A DNA stretch of 37,695 nt, taken from Alphaproteobacteria bacterium. Lineage in GTDB: Bacteria; Pseudomonadota; Alphaproteobacteria; RF32; CAG-239. The translations under genes were made by a program, and so were the position numbers. Positions 17,371-29,404 of this stretch are shown piece by piece (positions within the stretch are counted from its first letter, which is position 1; the number at the start of each line of letters is the position of its first letter). The notes under the pieces are model-generated. The model did no database searches and was not told where the DNA came from. It saw only the letters and a program-made list of their open reading frames with translations. Where the stretch lies: assembly GCA_016288295.1 (NCBI GenBank), contig JAEEYV010000041.1, positions 1 to 37,695 of the forward strand, written 5' to 3'.

Positions 17371-18219
17371 ATGAAAAAAATTTTTGCATTATCCGCATTT
17401 ATTGCCTTAAGTATCTTTTGTGCTCACCATGCCGTTTCACAGATTCGTGTTGAAAAAAATTATCATTTTACCAATGATACGTTATCGTTTGTCTCTTTCT
17501 TTGACTACTTTCCGTTTAGTGAAAAACAAAAATGTAGTGATGCCGGCCTATTTAAAGAATTGATTGATAATCTTCAAAAAACCGCAAATAAAGAAATTGA
17601 GGCCTATTGTGCCGAAACATATGAAAAAGCTGTCGATAAAGGAGCCAAAAAAGGAGCCGATATAATCCTTGGAATGTACGCAGATAACGATTTATACGAA
17701 GAATGGAAAATCATTTATCCTGCAATTATTGACAATCCGGTTCATTTAGTCATGACTCCAACTCTTATTTCTCAAGTAAAAGGAATTGATGATCTCAAAG
17801 AACTCAAAGGAGCCATAAACAGCCACGATCATTTCAGTGATTTTGTAAGAGAACAACTCAAAAAATTTGATATTGAAACGCTGGACAGTAGCGATGAAAT
17901 GTACCGCAAACTAATAACCGGAGAAATTGATTATATCTTCACTACATATTGGTACGGTATGGCAGAAGCCATAAAACTGGGAGTCAAAAACATGGTCAGT
18001 TTTTCAAAAAGAGGCATTTGGAATATGCCACTCTTTATTGGGGTTTCAAAGATGTCACCATCTCGTCGTTCTTTATCACACTATCTTACTGAATGGATTG
18101 GCCAGGAAGAATTACGGCAAAAAATAAAGGATACAGCTTTTGAAACACTTAAACAATTAGCGGAAGAAAGCACCGGCATCGTCCCTGAAGAGTATAATCT
18201 CAACAAGTCTAATATGTAA
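17371..18219 (+). CDS. Periplasmic solute-binding protein (type 2 PBP fold)
   Basis: Signal peptide; GADIILGMY and GEIDYIFTTYWYGMAEAIKLG-type SBP_bac_3 features. Confidence 0.7.
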   Translation: MKKIFALSAFIALSIFCAHHAVSQIRVEKNYHFTNDTLSFVSFFDYFPFSEKQKCSDAGLFKELIDNLQKTANKEIEAYCAETYEKAVDKGAKKGADIILGMYADNDLYEEWKIIYPAIIDNPVHLVMTPTLISQVKGIDDLKELKGAINSHDHFSDFVREQLKKFDIETLDSSDEMYRKLITGEIDYIFTTYWYGMAEAIKLGVKNMVSFSKRGIWNMPLFIGVSKMSPSRRSLSHYLTEWIGQEELRQKIKDTAFETLKQLAEESTGIVPEEYNLNKSNM

Positions 18220-18282
18220 CTTGACCAAAACATAACAAGTTGCTAAATTGATAATATCGATTATTTTCGCGGGGCAAAACAC

Positions 18283-18954
18283 ATGGGATTATTAATACAT
18301 CATCCAATTTCTCCTTTTTCAAGAAAAGTTCGCTTTCTTCTTAGTGAAAAGCGTGTTCTGTTTGTTTTGAAAGAGGAAGAACCATGGCATTTATCAGCTG
18401 AAGCTCTGCGCTTTAATCCTGCCGGAGAATTACCTATTTTCATTTATGATGGTAATGTCATATCCGGCAATAACGCTACGTGTGAGTTTTTGAATGAATT
18501 TTATCATCCCAAAGAGTTTCCTCTGATTAGCGGTGACTGTAAAAAACGTGCAGAAATACGCCGTCTTACTGAATGGTTTGATACCAAATTTTATCGTGAA
18601 GTATACAAAACCATTGTCAATGAAAAAGTATTCAAACGCTTTACTTCAGGCACTGCTCCTGATTCTCGCGTATTAAAGACGGGGTTGTATAATCTTAATT
18701 TTCACATGGAATACCTTGATTGGCTATGTGAAAATCGCAATTTTTTGGCTGGAGATAATTTTTCTCTCGCTGATATTAGTGCTGCAGCTCACTTATCAAT
18801 TATTGATTACTTGGGTGATGTTCCTTGGGAAGGCTACAAAAATGCTAAAGTTTGGTACTCAAAGGTAAAATCACGCCCTAGCTTCAAAGAAATATTAAAG
18901 GATAATATAAAAGGTATATTACCATCAAAACATTACAGTAATTTGGATTTTTAG
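18283..18954 (+). CDS. Glutathione S-transferase family protein
   Basis: SPFSRKVRFLLSEK N-terminus; FNPAGELPIFIYDG; C-terminal FLAGDNFSLADISAAAHLS. Confidence 0.9.
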   Translation: MGLLIHHPISPFSRKVRFLLSEKRVLFVLKEEEPWHLSAEALRFNPAGELPIFIYDGNVISGNNATCEFLNEFYHPKEFPLISGDCKKRAEIRRLTEWFDTKFYREVYKTIVNEKVFKRFTSGTAPDSRVLKTGLYNLNFHMEYLDWLCENRNFLAGDNFSLADISAAAHLSIIDYLGDVPWEGYKNAKVWYSKVKSRPSFKEILKDNIKGILPSKHYSNLDF

Positions 18955-18956
18955 TC

Positions 18957-19478
18957 ATGAAAAATAAACATTTCATACTCGTTGCCATACTTATTTTACT
19001 GAGTGCGTGTTCTCTTAATCCCTTCAGAAAAGACAAGGTTGTTCATGACAGACCAATATGGAACATACCTCCTTTTAACTGGGTCGGAGCTCATGGCAAC
19101 GGACAAGATATTTTTCATTGGCAACGTCCACACACTGGTGTTCAAAAATTTTCTACCGATCACAAATTTTGCATAGAGAAAGCCAAAACATTCAAGCTCT
19201 TCCCGGCTATAAAGAAGTTTTATAGCAAAGTATTCAGAACTGAAGAAAAACATTTTGAAATTCTTGCCGACTGGAACGGTAAAAGTGGCGTTTGGGCAAG
19301 CTTTATACCTTATGCCGGAGCTCAACCGATTATGGTTAATGTGCCTACCCGGGAAGAAGACGACGACATCAGCCCTCGAAAATATGTTAACTGCATGACC
19401 GATCGTGGCTACACCACTCGTAATTATGAAATTCCGGATGTAACCAATGTCTACTTACGCCGTCAGAACGATCAATAA
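18957..19478 (+). CDS. Hypothetical lipoprotein (173 aa)
   Basis: Lipobox LLSAC; ORF follows GST gene directly. Confidence 0.75.
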   Translation: MKNKHFILVAILILLSACSLNPFRKDKVVHDRPIWNIPPFNWVGAHGNGQDIFHWQRPHTGVQKFSTDHKFCIEKAKTFKLFPAIKKFYSKVFRTEEKHFEILADWNGKSGVWASFIPYAGAQPIMVNVPTREEDDDISPRKYVNCMTDRGYTTRNYEIPDVTNVYLRRQNDQ

Positions 19479-20854
19479 CCTCCGCCCACCGCCTTATGAA
19501 AAACCACAATGTTTTGGCATATATTGCCATTGCTGTTGATTAAATCATCTTGGGCTGAAAGCAAATTTCGTTCGCTTATCAATAAATCACTAAACTCAAT
19601 CAGTCCCTCATTATATTTAATTTTCATTGTTTTCAAAACATTTTTCATATCTGCTTCAGCCTTTTGCAGGGCTTCATTTTTTTCATACTCTTTTTCAACA
19701 GCATTAATTGCATTTTTAACTTCATTTATTGCATTAAGCAAAACCTCTTGGTACGTATATAAATACTCTTCCTTAATCTCCTTGCTTAGCTTAACTTCAT
19801 TTAGCAACTGCCCCCAATGTAAAAAGGGCATACTCACTTCAGGATTATAACCATAGGCAGCATTTTTAGCATAATTAAGGCTTTTTATACTATGACCTTG
19901 TCGTCCCAACGCTGCATTCAAACTTATATTAGGAAACATTGCCGCAATTGCTTTTCCTATATTAGCATTTTTTGATTTCAGCATTTCTTCTGCTTCCCTA
20001 ACATCTGGACGATTACGCAGAGCTTCTAGTGGAAACTCTCTTATTTTTTCAATATCAAACCTAAAAACAGACTTTATTGCTGACATATCCTTATTCAACA
20101 ACTTATCATCTGGCAATTTTCCCAACAAAACATTTATTGCATTTTTATAATTCTCTGCCGTTTTTTCCAGATCCGGAATTAAGGCTTTTGTATTCTGAAC
20201 TGCAAAATCGGCCTGATATAAATCTTCTTCTCCTACCAAACCTGACTTATACTTGTCTTTAACATTCTGTAAAATATCTTGCTGCAGACGTAAATTATTT
20301 CTGGCATTTTGTAAGCGACTTTGCTCGGTTTTGAGCATCACATAATCATTAATCACTTCAGAAGTTACGGTCACCAAAACATTTTCCATATTTGCTGATG
20401 TTGCTTTATATAAGGCAACAGAGCTTTCAGTAGTACGACGGCCTTTCCCCCAAATATCTATTTCCCAAGAAGCATCAAATCCTACATGAAAATAATCATT
20501 TTTATTGCCAAATTCCTGATATTTTTGAGCATAAGCATAATTATAATCACTTTCGACATCGACCATCGGAAAATAAGTAACTCTCGCAATATCAAGATTA
20601 TATCTTGCCTGACGCAACCTGCTTAATGCCACTTTAATATTTAAATTATTATTTTTTGCCTCAACCGCCAAATTATTTAATGTCTCATCGCCAAACATTT
20701 TATACCACTCTTTATCAAGGGCATAATTATTACTTTTCAAGTTTAGTGTTTTTTGCAATTCTTCATCTGCCCAAAATTGCGGACGTTCATAATCTGGTCC
20801 TACAGAACATGCTGTCAGCAATATAATTGGTAATATTTTATAAATTTTTTGCAT
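19472..20854 (-). CDS. Outer-membrane efflux lipoprotein, NodT/OprM family
   Basis: [14 protein letters not shown] lipobox and OMF start; third gene of the RND operon. Confidence 0.93.
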   Translation of the reverse strand: MQKIYKILPIILLTACSVGPDYERPQFWADEELQKTLNLKSNNYALDKEWYKMFGDETLNNLAVEAKNNNLNIKVALSRLRQARYNLDIARVTYFPMVDVESDYNYAYAQKYQEFGNKNDYFHVGFDASWEIDIWGKGRRTTESSVALYKATSANMENVLVTVTSEVINDYVMLKTEQSRLQNARNNLRLQQDILQNVKDKYKSGLVGEEDLYQADFAVQNTKALIPDLEKTAENYKNAINVLLGKLPDDKLLNKDMSAIKSVFRFDIEKIREFPLEALRNRPDVREAEEMLKSKNANIGKAIAAMFPNISLNAALGRQGHSIKSLNYAKNAAYGYNPEVSMPFLHWGQLLNEVKLSKEIKEEYLYTYQEVLLNAINEVKNAINAVEKEYEKNEALQKAEADMKNVLKTMKIKYNEGLIEFSDLLISERNLLSAQDDLINSNGNICQNIVVFHKAVGGGY

Positions 20855-23800
20855 TCTTTTGCCTTTTTCCCACGTACTCTTTAATTGTTTCAAACAATGC
20901 AAAATAAGCCGGAATAAATATAATACCTACTCCCGTTGCCGCAATCATTCCCCAAAAAACGGCTGTTCCGATTGCTATCTGGCTGGCCGCACCGGCACCT
21001 TTTGCTACAACCATCGGAAAAACTCCCAAAATAAAAGTCATTGCTGTCATAAGCACCGCCCTAAAACGCTCTTCTGCTCCTTTCAACGAAGCATCTAAAA
21101 TCGATTCTCCTTTTTCTCGATAATCCTTGGTAAACTCTACAATCAAAATGGCATTCTTAGCCGCCAACCCAATCATCATCACCAACCCTAATTGAGCATA
21201 AATACTCAACGACTGCCCCATAATATGTAAACCGACTAAAGCCCCCAAAATTGCAAATATTGTTGAAAACATTACCGCAAAGGCCAACATCCAACTTTCA
21301 TAAAGTGCCACCAAAAACAAATAACAAAAAACCAGTGCCAACCCTATTAATATTAAAACCAGACCTGAAGCTTCAACCTCTTGCAAACTAAGGCCGGTCC
21401 ATGCAATCTGATAATCTTCCGGATTTAACAATTTTTGCGCCATTTGCTCAATCGATAATATTGCGCCCCCCGTACTCACACCATTAGCCGTTTGTGCCAC
21501 AATTGAAGCATCTTGATATTGATTGTAACGATTGATAATCTTAGGCAACATTGTAATTTTTATATCTGCAAAACTCTTAACCTTAATCATTGCTCCCTTA
21601 TTTGAGCGAACATACAAATCTTTTACATCTTTAATGCTACGTCTATAATCAAAATCGGCCTGAATAATTACCTTATTCACTAGTCCACTCAATGTAATAT
21701 TATTTACATACCTTGAACCTAAATTATTTTGTAAAGTCGAGAACAAAGAGCCGACCTCTATCCCATAAGCCTCAAGTTTTGTCCTGTCTATATCCAAATA
21801 AACGTGCGGTGCATCATCGCTATATACACTAAAAGCATATGCAAGTTTATTATTTTGATTTAGTTCACCCAAAAATTTTTGCAATTCCTCAAACATTTCC
21901 ATTGAAGACAAATCAGAATTGGAAGCCAGAAACTCCAAACTCAAACCATCACTGTTTCCAATTCCAGGAATAGACGGCGGAGCAAAAAAATTAATCTTGG
22001 CTTCACCAAAATCAGCAAACATCTCACTCAACTGTTGACTAATTTTTTCAATTGAAATTTTTTTTGCCTCTCGCTCTCCCCATGGTTTTAATCCCACAAC
22101 TCCAAGTGCAACATTTTCACCGGCACCACCTAACATACTATACCCGGCAACACTTATAAAATACTCCACTCCCTCAATTGGTTTGATTTTTTTTCCCATC
22201 TTTTGCAATACTGCCGTTGTTTGGTTTATGCCCATTTCATCATCAAGTTGCACATCGGCAAAAACAATACCCTGATCTTCTTCCGGCAAAAAAGAAGATG
22301 CCGTAAACATAAATCCCCCGACAATAGAAGCAATAACAACAATCGTAATAATAATTGTTAATTTTAAGTCCTTACAAAAAAGATTTACTGCCAATAAATA
22401 TTTATTTTTTAAATATTCAATCATTGCATCAAACATCTTGAAAAATCTCGACTTTTTATTTTCTGCCGTATTATTAAGCAGTACTGCACAAAGCGACGGA
22501 CTGAGAGTTAATGCATTAAAAGCTGAAAACACAATTGCTGTAGCAATTGTCATTGCAAATTGTTGATAGATTTTTCCGGTAATTCCGGCCATCAAACCTA
22601 CCGGTACAAAGATTGACAGCAAAACAAAAGTCGTTGCTACTACAGCACTCCCAATTTGTTCCATTGCCTTAACCGAAGCATCATGAGCTGGCATTTTATT
22701 ATAAAACATCAAATATTGCACTCTTTCGACCACAATAATAGCATCATCAACCACCAAACCAATTGCTAAAATCATTGCAAACAAGGTTAAAATATTGATA
22801 TCAAAACCGACCGCATACAAAACGGCAAATGTTGCGATCAATGAAACAGGTATTGTAATCAAAGGAATAAGCGTAGTAGTCACTTTTTGTAAAAAGACAT
22901 ATGTTACCAATACTACCAACAAAAAAGTAATAAATAATGTTTCAATAATGCTCTTTATTGATGCCTTCACATATTGAGTAGAATCATATGCCACTTCAAG
23001 TTCCATGTCTTCCGCAAACATTTTAGACAACTTAGTAATTTCTTTTCTGACATCATTCATAATATTCAGCGAGTTTGATCCCGGAGTTTGGCTCAAAGAC
23101 ATAATCACCGCCGGAGCATTATCATAACTTGCTTTCATTTTGTACGTATCAGCCCCAAGCTCTATTCTTGCGACATCTTCCAAACGCACAATTCCGCCAT
23201 TTTCTGAAGTTGCAACCACAATTTTTCTAAAATCTTCTACCGAATTGAGTAATCCTTTAGCCGCCAACGACAACACAATATTATTTTTTTCTTTTGACGG
23301 AGCCGCTCCTATACTGCCAATTGAAGCTTGAATATTCTGGGAGGCAATAATATTAACAATTTCATCACTATCCAAATTCAACGATGCTAATTTATCAGGA
23401 TTTAGCCATACCCTCATACTATATTGCGGACCAAAAATCTGTACATTACTCACTCCTTCAACACGCCCCAAAGGATTTTTTAGATTCGCATAAGCATAGT
23501 TACTTAAATATAAATCATCATACGTATTATTTGGTGATCTCAAAACCAACATTCCGAGCATATTGGCCATTTCTGTTGTAACTTCCACACCTTCTTGTTG
23601 CACAATTGCCGGAAGTTGTGACATTATTTGGTTCAGGCGATTCTGTACTTTTACCTGAGCAATATCCGGATTCGTTCCTACATTAAATGTAATTGTAAGT
23701 TTATATTCTCCGTTATCGTTTGACGAAGAACTCATGTACAGCATATTTTCGACACCATTAATTTGATTTTCGATCGGTACCGCTACTGTATCAACCACGA

Positions 23801-23969
23801 CTTGAGCACTTGCGCCTGGATAACTGGTACTAACCACAATTTGCGGCGGAGTAATTTGCGGATATTGCGAAACAGGCAAAACAACAATCGCCAATAATCC
23901 CAATAAAACCATTACAATTGAAATAACAGCTGCAAATCTCGGATGATCAATAAAATAACCTGAAAACAC
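20838..23969 (-). CDS. RND efflux permease, HAE1/AcrB family
   Basis: 1043 aa; [61 protein letters not shown]. Confidence 0.96.
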   Translation of the reverse strand: MFSGYFIDHPRFAAVISIVMVLLGLLAIVVLPVSQYPQITPPQIVVSTSYPGASAQVVVDTVAVPIENQINGVENMLYMSSSSNDNGEYKLTITFNVGTNPDIAQVKVQNRLNQIMSQLPAIVQQEGVEVTTEMANMLGMLVLRSPNNTYDDLYLSNYAYANLKNPLGRVEGVSNVQIFGPQYSMRVWLNPDKLASLNLDSDEIVNIIASQNIQASIGSIGAAPSKEKNNIVLSLAAKGLLNSVEDFRKIVVATSENGGIVRLEDVARIELGADTYKMKASYDNAPAVIMSLSQTPGSNSLNIMNDVRKEITKLSKMFAEDMELEVAYDSTQYVKASIKSIIETLFITFLLVVLVTYVFLQKVTTTLIPLITIPVSLIATFAVLYAVGFDINILTLFAMILAIGLVVDDAIIVVERVQYLMFYNKMPAHDASVKAMEQIGSAVVATTFVLLSIFVPVGLMAGITGKIYQQFAMTIATAIVFSAFNALTLSPSLCAVLLNNTAENKKSRFFKMFDAMIEYLKNKYLLAVNLFCKDLKLTIIITIVVIASIVGGFMFTASSFLPEEDQGIVFADVQLDDEMGINQTTAVLQKMGKKIKPIEGVEYFISVAGYSMLGGAGENVALGVVGLKPWGEREAKKISIEKISQQLSEMFADFGEAKINFFAPPSIPGIGNSDGLSLEFLASNSDLSSMEMFEELQKFLGELNQNNKLAYAFSVYSDDAPHVYLDIDRTKLEAYGIEVGSLFSTLQNNLGSRYVNNITLSGLVNKVIIQADFDYRRSIKDVKDLYVRSNKGAMIKVKSFADIKITMLPKIINRYNQYQDASIVAQTANGVSTGGAILSIEQMAQKLLNPEDYQIAWTGLSLQEVEASGLVLILIGLALVFCYLFLVALYESWMLAFAVMFSTIFAILGALVGLHIMGQSLSIYAQLGLVMMIGLAAKNAILIVEFTKDYREKGESILDASLKGAEERFRAVLMTAMTFILGVFPMVVAKGAGAASQIAIGTAVFWGMIAATGVGIIFIPAYFALFETIKEYVGKRQKNAKNL

Positions 23970-23971
23970 CC

Positions 23972-25087
23972 TTAATCTCCTTCTTTAAGTATTTTCATTT
24001 TTTGCTCGTCCTTATTGACCGTAACTTTATCAAGCACCAATAATAAATTTTTACCAAAATTATTTCGCAAAATATATTTATCTCCATATTCATTCAGAAT
24101 ACTGACTAGATAAGGTTTTACCACATTTCCATCTGCAACGTTGACTTCTGCTCCATCCGGCACAAGTTTAACCAAATCTTTTGGCACTACAACACCACTA
24201 TACTGCCGCTTAACAATAACCGTAACATAAGAATTATCTACCAACTTTCTATCAGGATTCGTAAAATCAGCATAGATCGCTATCGCATTTGTCGACTTAT
24301 CCATTGAATTATCTGCATACTTAAAATCTCCTTCATGCTCATATTCACTTCCGTCCGACAAACGCAAATTAATCTGCTCCCCTGCAAACATTTGACTCAA
24401 ATTTATTTCTTCTAAATAGTCTTTATCGCTGATTGAAAAAACAACTCTCGTAGGATCGGTCTGCACAATACTAAATAATTTATTTTGCGGAGTAATATAA
24501 TCTCCCACCGACAGCTCTACATTCCCAACCACACCGTCAATTGTCGCCGTAATCACTGTATATCCCAAATTAACTTCTGCCTTTTCAACTGCCGCTTTAG
24601 CTTGAGCCAATGCTCCTTTTGATGCCTCAAATTTAGCTTCTGCATTATCAATTTCCGTCTTAGAAACGGCTTTAACTCCTGCTTTTTTAATCCTTTCATA
24701 ATAATTTTGAGCATATACAAAATCAGCTTTTGCCTTCATCTCTGCTGCCTTTGCCTCTTCCAAAGTTGCTATATATTCTTCCGGCCTTATTTTAACCAAT
24801 TCATCTCCGACTTTAACATTTTGCCCTCCCTGCACCATAACTTCACTTACAAAACCATTGAGATACGGATAAACATCAACAGCATTAATCGGAGTTACAT
24901 AACCTATATATTCTTTTTCAACCGCAACTTTCTCCTCTTTTATACTGACAGCTCTAACTTCCGGTAATACCTCACTAACTGATTTTTGCCAAACATCGGT
25001 ATAATATTTTACTAAAAATACAATTGCCCCACCTACGACAATTGCCAACATAGCTCTCCAATAACGCCTTTTTCCACTAATCATCAT
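23972..25087 (-). CDS. RND efflux periplasmic adaptor (membrane fusion protein), AcrA-like
   Basis: Lipoyl/barrel-sandwich motifs ([29 protein letters not shown]); N-terminal TM anchor, no lipobox. Confidence 0.93.
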   Translation of the reverse strand: MMISGKRRYWRAMLAIVVGGAIVFLVKYYTDVWQKSVSEVLPEVRAVSIKEEKVAVEKEYIGYVTPINAVDVYPYLNGFVSEVMVQGGQNVKVGDELVKIRPEEYIATLEEAKAAEMKAKADFVYAQNYYERIKKAGVKAVSKTEIDNAEAKFEASKGALAQAKAAVEKAEVNLGYTVITATIDGVVGNVELSVGDYITPQNKLFSIVQTDPTRVVFSISDKDYLEEINLSQMFAGEQINLRLSDGSEYEHEGDFKYADNSMDKSTNAIAIYADFTNPDRKLVDNSYVTVIVKRQYSGVVVPKDLVKLVPDGAEVNVADGNVVKPYLVSILNEYGDKYILRNNFGKNLLLVLDKVTVNKDEQKMKILKEGD

Positions 25088-25221
25088 TTTTTACCGCTTT
25101 TGATTTAATCCAAAGTTTAAATAATTTGACTTATCTGCAATTCAAGGCACAATTTTAATCAATTTTTTAGACATTATCTGTTATGCTGACCCATAAATAT
25201 TAAATCAATAGGAATACTGTC

Positions 25222-26256
25222 ATGTTATACAATTATCTACCTCCTCTTGCCGGAAATTTTGCAGCTTTTTTTACCTCCCTCATTATCATGTTCGCCTGTG
25301 GCAAAAAATTCATTGCCATAATGCACTCTTGGCAACACGAAGGACAACCAATCCGTGAAGATGGTCCCAAAAGTCATTTGGCCACCAAAAAAGGAACCCC
25401 TACCATGGGAGGTCTGCTTATTCTGCTATCAATAATTATTTCGATTTTACTTTTTACCGACATCACCAACGGCATAAGTTTGGTATGTTTGGCTGTATTA
25501 CTTATTTTCGGATTAGCCGGCTTTTATGACGACTACATCAAAGTCAAAAAGCATACTCCAAATGCTATGACTGCAAAAATCAAACTCCTCATTCAATTTG
25601 CCACCGCTTTTGGTGTCGCAATGTTCGCTATTTCTCTCTACGATAATTCAAAATATATAACCATTATCCCTATAGTTGATTACCCTCTCAATCTTTGGTA
25701 TTTCTACATTCCTTTTGTTATGCTCGTCATTGCAGGCTCATCTAATGCCGTAAATCTGAGTGACGGTCTTGACGGCTTGGCTTCAGGATTGGTAATCCCG
25801 CCATTCTTGGTTTTAGGCATAGTTGCCGGCATGATTGGCTATAGCAGCTACTCACTTCCTCAAATGCAAAGCTTAAGCATTATCTGTTCAGCCGTAATCG
25901 GTGCTTGTTTAGGCTTTTTATGGTTTAACTGCTCCCCGGCTAAAATTTTTATGGGCGATACCGGCTCACTATCTCTCGGAGCCTTGCTGGGAACAGTGGC
26001 TGTTTTCAATAAAATGGAAATTTTGTTGGCATTCATCGGCATTGTTTTTGTTGCAGAAGCTTTATCCGTTATGATTCAAGTATTTTGGTACAAACGTACC
26101 AAAAAAAGAGTTTTTCTGATGGCTCCGATACATCATCATTTTGAACAGAAAGGATGGAAAGAAACCACCGTCGTTGCTCGTTTTGTAATTATTTCATGGA
26201 TTGCTTCAATGCTAGGTCTGTTAATGCTGATATCTTCATTTTGGAGAGCTGAATAA
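25222..26256 (+). CDS. mraY: Phospho-N-acetylmuramoyl-pentapeptide transferase
   Basis: GTPTMGGLLIL, FYDDYIKV, SNAVNLSDGLDGLASG, APIHHHFEQKGWKE. Confidence 0.98.
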   Translation: MLYNYLPPLAGNFAAFFTSLIIMFACGKKFIAIMHSWQHEGQPIREDGPKSHLATKKGTPTMGGLLILLSIIISILLFTDITNGISLVCLAVLLIFGLAGFYDDYIKVKKHTPNAMTAKIKLLIQFATAFGVAMFAISLYDNSKYITIIPIVDYPLNLWYFYIPFVMLVIAGSSNAVNLSDGLDGLASGLVIPPFLVLGIVAGMIGYSSYSLPQMQSLSIICSAVIGACLGFLWFNCSPAKIFMGDTGSLSLGALLGTVAVFNKMEILLAFIGIVFVAEALSVMIQVFWYKRTKKRVFLMAPIHHHFEQKGWKETTVVARFVIISWIASMLGLLMLISSFWRAE

Positions 26257-27383
26257 TGCTGTCAAAACACAGTACAAACAGCCGTTTTGCTAATTGGTGG
26301 TGGACTGTCGACAAACCTCTTTTGTTGTGTATTACTGCTTTGATGGTATTGGGCATTTTTCTGACTTTTTCAGCCAGTCCGGCAGTTGCCCTACGTATTG
26401 GTTATGGTAGCTATCACTTTATCCAAAGACATTTATTCTTTGCCCCTATTGCTTTTGGGGTCATGATTTTTCTATCCATGCAAAGGCTTAAGGTTATCCG
26501 CCGTGTTTCTTTGTTAGGCTATTTAATTGCCCTAATTCTGGTTATTATGACTTTTGTTACTGGCGAAGCCAACAAAGGGGCTTCTCGTTGGATTTCACTT
26601 TTTGGTTTTTCGCTTCAACCATCTGAATTTATAAAACCATTTTTTATTGTAACTGCAGCCTGGCTGTTTGATGGTCAACGCCAACATAGTGAATTTCCCG
26701 GTAACTGGCTTTCAATTGCGCTATTTTGCATAACTGCCGGTCTTATTATGTGCCAACCTGATATTGGTATGACTGCGGTTGTAACCTTGGTGTGGGGATT
26801 CCAGTTTTATTTAAGCGGTATGCCATTGATTCTCATCCCAATACTTGCAGTCCTCGGTATCAGCGGGCTAGTAGGAATCTATTTTATGTTTCCACACTTT
26901 CAGGCTCGTTTTCAGCAATTTTTTGCCTCTGGCGGAGAACTGAGCTTTCAGGTTAAGAAATCACTAGAAGCCTTCCAAAGTGGCAATTTGTTCGGACGCG
27001 GTCCGGGAGAAGGAATTGTTCGTTCTCATATTCCCGATGCACATACCGACTTCATTTATGCCGTTGCCGGTGAGGAATATGGCGTATTTTTATGCTTGGC
27101 GATTGTTGCAATTTATGCCACAATCGTAATACGTTCTTTACTTTTATCATGCAAAGACAATAATTTATTTATAATTTTATCAGCATCAGGATTGGCCATG
27201 TCATTCGGATTACAATCAATTATCAATATGGCTTCAACCTTGCATTTAATTCCTACCAAGGGTATGACACTCCCCTTCATTTCCTATGGCGGTTCTTCGA
27301 TCATTGCTACCGCAATCGGAATGGGAATGTTACTTGCTATTACTCGTAAAAACATTCATGCGGAGGACAAAGATGACCGATAG
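26256..27383 (+). CDS. ftsW: SEDS glycosyltransferase FtsW
   Basis: GASRWISLFGFSLQPSEFIKP; PDAHTDFIYAVAGEEYG; LPFISYGGSS. Confidence 0.97.
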   Translation: MLSKHSTNSRFANWWWTVDKPLLLCITALMVLGIFLTFSASPAVALRIGYGSYHFIQRHLFFAPIAFGVMIFLSMQRLKVIRRVSLLGYLIALILVIMTFVTGEANKGASRWISLFGFSLQPSEFIKPFFIVTAAWLFDGQRQHSEFPGNWLSIALFCITAGLIMCQPDIGMTAVVTLVWGFQFYLSGMPLILIPILAVLGISGLVGIYFMFPHFQARFQQFFASGGELSFQVKKSLEAFQSGNLFGRGPGEGIVRSHIPDAHTDFIYAVAGEEYGVFLCLAIVAIYATIVIRSLLLSCKDNNLFIILSASGLAMSFGLQSIINMASTLHLIPTKGMTLPFISYGGSSIIATAIGMGMLLAITRKNIHAEDKDDR

Positions 27384-28482
27384 TCCTAAAAACAAGCTCA
27401 TAATACTTACAGCCGGTGGCACCGGCGGACACGTGTATCCTGCAGAAGCCTTAGCACAAGAGTTGGCAGAACGAGGCTATCGTTTGATGTTGGTTACGGA
27501 CAAACGAGGCCAGAACAACTACCACGGTAAACTCGGAGAAATCGAAAATCGCGCCGTTTTGAGCGGTGCTTTTGTCGGCAAAGGAAAATTATTCAAAATC
27601 AAAAGTTTGATTAAAGTCTCTATCGGTATATTTCAATCTATGTGGATTATCATTCGTAATCGCCCTAGTTGTATTGTCGGGTTTGGCGGATATGCATCTT
27701 TTCCATGCTCCGTTGCTGCGATTCTCTTAGGCAAAAAACTTATCTTACATGAACAAAATTCTGTTATGAGTCGCACCAATCGTCTTCTCAGCAAATATGC
27801 AACCGTAATTGCTACAAGTTTTGCAAAGACCAAATATGCACCTTCTGGAACACGCACATCCAGAACAGGAATGCCTGTTCGTGCAAACATTTCCAATTTG
27901 TTTAAACAATCATACAATCCGTCAACAGGCACAGATATATTTAATTTACTTGTATTTGGAGGATCGCAAGGTGCCAAAGTCTTTGGAGATGTTATTCCTG
28001 AAGCAATAAAAATGCTTGATACTGCAACTCAAAAACGTCTTCATATCACACAGCAATGTCGCGCTGATGATATTGATAATATTCAAAAAGCTTACAGTAC
28101 TACTGTTTGCAAATGCAATATTTCTAACTTCTTCAATAATATGTCTGAATTATATTCGACAGGGCATCTTATTATCTCTCGAGCCGGAGCTTCAAGTGTC
28201 AGTGAGATTGCCGCCGCAGGTATTCCTTCCATTTTGATTCCTTTACCGACAGCTGCAGATGATCACCAAACATCAAATGCTACTGAATTTAAGGACAATC
28301 AAGGCGGATTAGTCATTGCTCAAAAAGAATTCACCGCTCAACATCTTTGTTCCATACTCTTACATCTTATAAACGCACCTGACGAATTATTAAAAATGTC
28401 AGAAAACACTAAAAAATTTGCCATTACAGATGCAGACAAACGTCTTGCTGATCTTGTTGAAAAGGTTGTAAAGAGAGGTTAG
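27373..28482 (+). CDS. murG: UDP-GlcNAc:undecaprenyl-PP-MurNAc-pentapeptide GlcNAc transferase
   Basis: TAGGTGGHVYPAEALAQEL; VGFGGYASFP; LHEQNSVMSRTNRLLS. Start at 27373 (MTDSPKNK), overlapping ftsW by 11 nt. Confidence 0.97.
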   Translation: MTDSPKNKLIILTAGGTGGHVYPAEALAQELAERGYRLMLVTDKRGQNNYHGKLGEIENRAVLSGAFVGKGKLFKIKSLIKVSIGIFQSMWIIIRNRPSCIVGFGGYASFPCSVAAILLGKKLILHEQNSVMSRTNRLLSKYATVIATSFAKTKYAPSGTRTSRTGMPVRANISNLFKQSYNPSTGTDIFNLLVFGGSQGAKVFGDVIPEAIKMLDTATQKRLHITQQCRADDIDNIQKAYSTTVCKCNISNFFNNMSELYSTGHLIISRAGASSVSEIAAAGIPSILIPLPTAADDHQTSNATEFKDNQGGLVIAQKEFTAQHLCSILLHLINAPDELLKMSENTKKFAITDADKRLADLVEKVVKRG

Positions 28483-28483
28483 C

Positions 28484-29404
28484 ATGTTCAACTTTTTTAA
28501 AAAAAACTCTCTTCTAAAATCTCTGCCTAAAGTAAAAGGTAAATATTTAACCAATGTCAATTTGAGTAAACATACATGGTTTGGTGTTGGCGGACCGGCC
28601 GAAGTCATGTACATTCCTCATGACAGCGAAGATTTAAGCTTTTTTATTCGTCATTGTCCTCAAAATACACCCATTTTTATCATTGGAGGCGGCTCCAACT
28701 TGCTCGTTCGTGATGGAGGCATTCCCGGTGTTGTCATAAAACTTGACTCTCCAGCATTCAAAAAGATTGAAATTGGTTTTAATGAAATAACTTGCGGTGC
28801 CGGATTAAAAAATATTGAACTTAAAAAAATCCTAATCAACAACCAAATCACCGGTTTGGAATTTTTATGTTCAATTCCCGGAGTTATTGGCGGCTCTGTT
28901 AAAACTAATGCCGGTTGCTTCGGACGTGAAGTCAAAGATGTAATTAAATCAGTACAAATCATCAACGGACTTGGTGAGATTAAAACTATCGGTGTTAATG
29001 ATTTGGAGCTCGGATATCGAACCAGTTGTTTTCCTGATGACTGGATTGTTTTATCCATAACTTTTACTACCTCTTCTGACAGCAAAGAAAATATTGAAAA
29101 AACTCTTAATCAACAAAAAGCCTATCGTCAAGCCCAACAACCTTATAATCAAAGAACAGCCGGTTCTACATTTAAAAATCCGCAAGGATTACGAGCCTGG
29201 GAACTAATCAAAAAATCCGGTTGCGATAACTTTTCGTTCGGAGGAGCTAAAGTTTCAGAAAAACATTGCAATTTTTTAATCAATACCGGCAATGCAACGG
29301 CTAAAGACATTGAAACTCTGGGAGAGATGATTATTAGCACTGTCAGGCAAAAGACATATATTACCTTAGAATGGGAAATCAAGCGAGTAGGAATAGATAA
29401 ATAA
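28484..29404 (+). CDS. murB: UDP-N-acetylenolpyruvoylglucosamine reductase
   Basis: HTWFGVGGPAE; IIGGGSNLLVRDGG; GSTFKNP. Confidence 0.97.
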   Translation: MFNFFKKNSLLKSLPKVKGKYLTNVNLSKHTWFGVGGPAEVMYIPHDSEDLSFFIRHCPQNTPIFIIGGGSNLLVRDGGIPGVVIKLDSPAFKKIEIGFNEITCGAGLKNIELKKILINNQITGLEFLCSIPGVIGGSVKTNAGCFGREVKDVIKSVQIINGLGEIKTIGVNDLELGYRTSCFPDDWIVLSITFTTSSDSKENIEKTLNQQKAYRQAQQPYNQRTAGSTFKNPQGLRAWELIKKSGCDNFSFGGAKVSEKHCNFLINTGNATAKDIETLGEMIISTVRQKTYITLEWEIKRVGIDK

